This document shows, piece after piece, positions 59,711-64,000 of a stretch of 64,000 bases of DNA. The notes under the pieces were generated by a model. That model made no database searches and had not been told where the DNA came from. It was given only the letters and a program-made list of their open reading frames with translations. The stretch lies in contig BGZK01000010.1 of the NCBI GenBank assembly GCA_005406025.1, positions 744,001 through 808,000 of the forward strand, in the 5' to 3' direction. Within the stretch, counting starts at the first letter, position 1; every line of letters starts with the position of its first letter. Made by a program: the position numbers and the translations under genes. The stretch comes from Eumeta japonica. Taxonomy: Eukaryota; Arthropoda; Insecta; Lepidoptera; Psychidae.

Positions 59711-61800
59711 ATGAATGCCTCATGATGTATAGATATACATTTCGTGTTGTACTTATTTGTACTTTGTATTTATCTTATAAAACATTTTTATGGTTTATTT
59801 TACCACAACCGTTAACGGTACTGATAAAACAAAAATATTATACTACTACTAGGTACAAGTAAAACGTGTTGCACGAATCAACCTACACCCGAGTGCAGAA
59901 TACAAATAGAGAAAAATAATTTCTAAATTTCAAATTTAAAGGCATGGAAAAACAGCTTCAAACTTGAAGAGATTTATTTATGAAACAGAAATCACGTGTA
60001 TTTGAGAATGCATTATTTTTGTTTTATACGAATAACTACACAACATAGTTATTTATGATTTTGTAAACTTTACGTGTAAACTACATCTTTAAAGTTAAAC
60101 ATTAAAAATACCTTATAATAACAAATAACATACATTTACAAAAAAAAACACTTGTTTGCATTAAATTCTAATTTAAAAATAAGTTTGTTTTGTAATAATA
60201 AAAAGGTGAAAATATGTTATTTATACAAAACGTATAATATTGGAAAAAAATGAATACACTCGACAATTAACGCGAAGCGATACAATTTTTTGTTTCACCA
60301 AGAGAATGCTGTACTCTCCACACTGTTTTAGAATAATACACTTATGTTCATATCGCGTCTGCGTTCACTTTTGAATATTCTATATCATCGTTTTATGTCA
60401 TACCTAATCAATCAAGTCATCGATAATTCACATAATCATTTAAATCAAAAGACACACATATAAAAAACACCTAATTCAATTCATAAGTACAATCACAATC
60501 ATATTCAATGATATAATTCATGGTATTCATAGTAAATTTTCCCCATATCCAAATGTGAGCAAACATGATAACACAATCCGTACGGAAATATACATACATA
60601 TAGAACAAAATCTCAATTTTTGTAAATATTTTCGTACAACGTATTTTAATATTTAGGTATAAGAGGTAGTGTGTACTATTATTATTTCCAACGGTACAAA
60701 CTCATCAAAAGAAATTACATGAACTCGAAATATATTTCAGTATTTTGTTTAGACCTAAGAATCCGTTTCGTTACAATATGTATATTATGTAGCAAAAAAT
60801 TATTAAATGTTTTTTTGTTGACTTTGCTTGGAAAAAGATAAGGGAAAGGAATATCAATCGAAAGTGGAAAAGAAGGGAGTAAGGGGAGAGAAAGGAGAGA
60901 AGAGAGATATGAAGTAAAAGTTTAAGAAAGAAGAAAAGCGCAGCATATCTTTATGTACATATACTGGGATTCCTTATATCCTGGTACCAACGCAATGGCT
61001 AGATGGATTATGATCAATGAGGTATCTTATTTGTTAGGTTTCTTATTTCTCTAGTTGTAGGTTAGGTTTTGTTTTTGTATAACCAAAATGACGGCCATAA
61101 AGTATAGAATGGCCGAAGAAATGAAAAAAAAATGGATATCAGATAAAGTGCAGTATCATTGTTTAGGTCATTCAAAATCAAAATGATGTTTCCTAGATCA
61201 TTTTATTGTTGGATTTTTCACATTTTTTTCAAGCTGTTGTACTAGCTAAAGCAAACACTACTCATTGAAATGGAATTGTGTAAAAGTTGTTCCATGTAAA
61301 ATAATTAAAATAGTGAAACGTAACCCATTTATGTACCAACCCGAAAGTATCGTTCTTTTACTTGATTACGCAACGTCAATATGACTATTATTTATTATTT
61401 CCGTTCGTCAACTAATACTGCCCATGTTTTAGTTTTAATTCTACTGCGGTATTGCTATTTTGTTATTACTTAATGAATGCAAACGTAACATTTTCGATCA
61501 GTAAAGTGTTTATCACGATTATTGCGACAAGACCGCGTTGACACCTCAATATCGGTAAAACAATCCTAATATAATATCGTCTAAATAGAACTACATAGCC
61601 AATAAGAAAAACTGTTAAAAAACAGGAAACCAGAATACGTAAAAATAATCAAAATTAATGAAAACAAGATGATATTAAAATTTATTCACCATCAGATTTG
61701 TACCGACTCATCGCTGAGGCGTGCCCCACCACGACTTACTGTTCTAGATGACGTATTTGGACCTGGAGCTTTCCAGCCAGCCCAGTGCGCTGGGGCTGCT
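59711..61800. other. No gene; polypurine tract at 60835-60945
   Basis: AT-rich non-coding sequence with a roughly 110-base A/G-biased tract. Nothing else recognised. Confidence 0.4.
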
Positions 61801-61804
61801 GGCG

Positions 61805-61905
61805 GCCGTTGTCTCGCCATCCGGACGGACGGACGGACATGACGAAACTACATGGGTTCCGTTTTTGCCATTTTACTCGGAATCCTAAAAAGTACATTGA
61901 TACAT
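61805..61905. repeat. Short dispersed repeat, copy 1
   Basis: GGACGGACGGACATGACGAA followed by GGGTTCCGTTTTTGCCATTT and a CGGAATCCTAAAAA end. I recognise this as a short repeat seen widely in insect, notably lepidopteran, genomes. A second copy lies at 62495-62590. Confidence 0.7.
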
Positions 61906-62174
61906 TATTTTTCCACATCTGCCGCACAGAATAGTTATAAGCACTTTAGTCACTTGCAACTAGAAAAACAAGTAGGTAATCGACTATTACTATTAAACTA
62001 GTGTAAACTTAAGTGCATCAGCGTGTCTGCATGGCACTTAAGTCCTTTCGTTGAGAAGCGCAGATTTACGCCAATAACTCAAAAACAGTGTATCTGACTA
62101 TGTTCAAAATAATTTTAATTGAAAGTATTTAGTAAATATTATCTTCGTTATTTTTTTCGTATTCCCCCAACCCC

Positions 62175-62207
62175 ATTTTCTAAACCGTATATCACGGTTT
62201 AGAAAAT
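62175..62207. repeat. Hairpin, 14-bp perfect arms
   Basis: ATTTTCTAAACCGT and ACGGTTTAGAAAAT with a five-base loop; C-rich and G-rich flanks may extend the pairing. Confidence 0.85.
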
Positions 62208-62494
62208 AGAGGGGGAGAGACACAATTTCTGTTACTTTCGGAGCGATTGCTTCCGAAGTTATTCACGTAATCAGGATAATTCCTTAGAAACCTTAAAGTG
62301 TTTTTAACAAAAACTTGTCGAAATACGCGTGCAACTAATTGATGTTTATTGAAAAAAGAATTATGCTTCTGTTACATGTATGGTGTCCTCTCCTTAGATT
62401 TATTTATTTTTCTTATTTAACCACCAAAAGAAGTAGCTGTTTATACAATACACTATAAATTTTATCAATATACATTTTGTAGTTTTTGAATAAA

Positions 62495-62590
62495 ATTCCT
62501 GTGACATACGAATGGATGGACGGATCGACATGACGAAATTATAAGAGTTCCGTTTTTGCCCTTTTGGCTCAGAACCCAAAAAATAACTCA
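62495..62590. repeat. Short dispersed repeat, copy 2
   Basis: ATGGACGGATCGACATGACG, then GAGTTCCGTTTTTGCCCTTT and a CAGAACCCAAAAA end; same orientation as copy 1. Confidence 0.7.
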
Positions 62591-62913
62591 AAAATGTTTT
62601 TTTTTGTAATAGTGCTCTTAATACAATAAGGAATGTAATTCAAAAAATCACCTGAAAGTGCTATAAAAAGGTTAATACACACAATAATATATATTATCCT
62701 TTAAGCCTATAAATACAACAATGTTGCAGATCACATCTGTTACAAATAGTTTCAAGTCTGTTCGTCGTGGGAAAGTACAGGAGTAGTTTATGATCAGTAG
62801 TGAACCTCAACGAACGACACATGAACATGATCACGGATTGCATTTACATATCGTTTGAAAAGAGCTATTTATAATTTCTGCACGTGTCCAAGTACATTGC
62901 GTATGTGGCAAAT

Positions 62914-64000
62914 TCTTCTTCACTGTTGTAAATTCTTCTTTTCGGAACATTCATCTGTGTAGCCCATTCGATTTTCAAACACACGTTATTACGTCGCTTT
63001 GCATTTGTTATTGGTAAAGTTTGTTATGATTCAAGGAGGAGAATTATTTACAGAATTTATAGAATGTTTAAATTATTGTGACTTAGTTAAGACCTATGTA
63101 CATATGCGTTAACTAAACCCTTGATAAAGGTTAAGAATTTTTTCAATTGACTTCTCGGTGAAATTTTAAATCGGCAAAGTGCGTGTAGACACTCTCATAC
63201 ATCAGAAATAACTTCAAGGATTCCGTTTATCGATCCCAATCGTCAACTCCGTGATGACGCAAATGGCTTTCGTTGTAATTACATTATTTTTATATATCCT
63301 TATGGTGTTGTGGGCACAAGAAAGCCTTATTAAATTGGTAAAGTGACGACGATCGATACTTCGTACATGGGCCTCGAACTTATGACAAATGCGATTGAAG
63401 TAACCAGTATCTAGACAAAACATTAGATGAACATCACAAAATAAGTCGTAACTGTGTCCAGTTAAACAATAAAACAGTTAAAATGCCTTTGTTTTTTACT
63501 TAGTGAAAGGACCTCACTCTTTTTCATAAACGTATAGATTACGAGTAAAACTTCGTAACAGCATCAATAAGATTGATTAGAGACCAAAATATTCTAAAAT
63601 TTCAGAAGATTTTTACTAGAACTCTCTATCCTTCAGTTAGGAGGCACTCTCAAATAAATCACAACTTGTCTAGTTACCGCTTCGCCGCTAACGTGGTACT
63701 TTAGACGTAGCCAACTATTCGCAGACGCCATCCAGTGACCGTGGTCCTCTATCGTTGCTAAGGCTTAGCCGTTAACTGTAAGTCGACAGGCTGAGTAAAT
63801 CCGATTCTCGAAGGATTTGCTAATGGATATACGATCAGACGAATTATCTATACTGATCGATTTTTAACATGGAGTTAAGTTTGCGCAGATGGATCAGCTC
63901 GGGAATTTCTCTTTCATCATAGCATTTTTAAGGGGCAAACCAGTGAGGTCCCAGAGAGTATGGATCTCCACAATCCCAGAGGAAACATTAGTGTGTTTTC
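62914..64000 (+). repeat. ~1.05-kb dispersed repeat, copy 2 (runs to window end)
   Basis: Collinear with 37723-38775 except for the inverted block at 63326-63502 and a roughly 40-bp extra segment near 63690-63730. It probably continues beyond the window. Confidence 0.8.
63326..63502 (-). repeat. Internal block of the 1-kb repeat, opposite orientation to the 38-kb copy
   Basis: Bounded by GGGCACAAGAAAGC and GTGAAAGGACCTC; its sequence is the reverse complement of 38128-38309. Confidence 0.85.

Noticed and set aside
37723..64000. 1-kb repeats at 37.7 and 62.9 kb as the LTR pair of one giant element
   Set aside because: 25 kb apart, no retroelement genes organised between them, an internal inversion, and a third partial copy in between.

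Overview
This is AT-rich, gene-poor insect nuclear DNA, most likely from a moth or butterfly. The evidence is: spliced genes with GT-AG introns; a gustatory receptor (Gr) family with the insect TYxxxxxQF C-terminal signature; an insect-type Ty3/gypsy element with an F-like envelope gene; BEL/Pao, Jockey, RTE, Helitron, mariner and pogo remains; and short repeats of a kind common in lepidopteran genomes. No species can be named from the sequence. I found no rRNA, tRNA or CRISPR array and nothing bacterial.

Layout. 0-0.5 kb: 3' end of a BEL/Pao pol relic cut by the window edge. 1.87-7.57 kb: a nearly full-length but frameshifted Jockey-clade element on the minus strand. 7.6-17.6 kb: mostly non-coding, with a dispersed repeat, a pogo/Tigger transposase relic (about 13 kb), a non-LTR RT fragment (15.4-15.9 kb), a (TA)20 tract beside a perfect 38-bp palindrome, and a degenerate ~119-bp tandem repeat. 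17.72-26.18 kb: a complete LTR retroelement on the minus strand with gag, protease, RT, RNase H, integrase and env, two near-identical LTRs and a 4-bp target duplication (ACGT). 26.2-30.15 kb: BEL/Pao relic. 30.16-31.31 kb: 5'-truncated RTE-like element. 32.02-36.97 kb: an autonomous-type Helitron with both ends but a broken Rep-helicase.

The right half holds the host genes. GrA (39.78-42.32 kb, plus strand) is a four-exon gustatory receptor that reads open throughout (368 aa). GrB (53.09-55.14 kb, minus strand) is its close paralogue, with the same exon lengths and phases, but is broken by single-base indels and a damaged exon 2. GrC (about 44.0-46.8 kb, minus strand) is a more diverged relative, recognised from its first and last exons, with an in-frame stop and a frameshift. 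GrA is transcribed towards the other two. Around them lie a mariner fragment, a 201-bp non-autonomous Helitron, BEL/Pao gag and integrase fragments, four copies of one non-LTR 3' tail, several hairpins, and a ~1.05-kb repeat (37.7, 58 and 62.9 kb) whose internal ~180-bp block is inverted between copies.

Functionally, only GrA looks like a working host gene. The rest is a record of repeated transposon insertion and decay around a small, turning-over chemoreceptor cluster. Family assignments come from reading translated motifs by eye; no database search was run.
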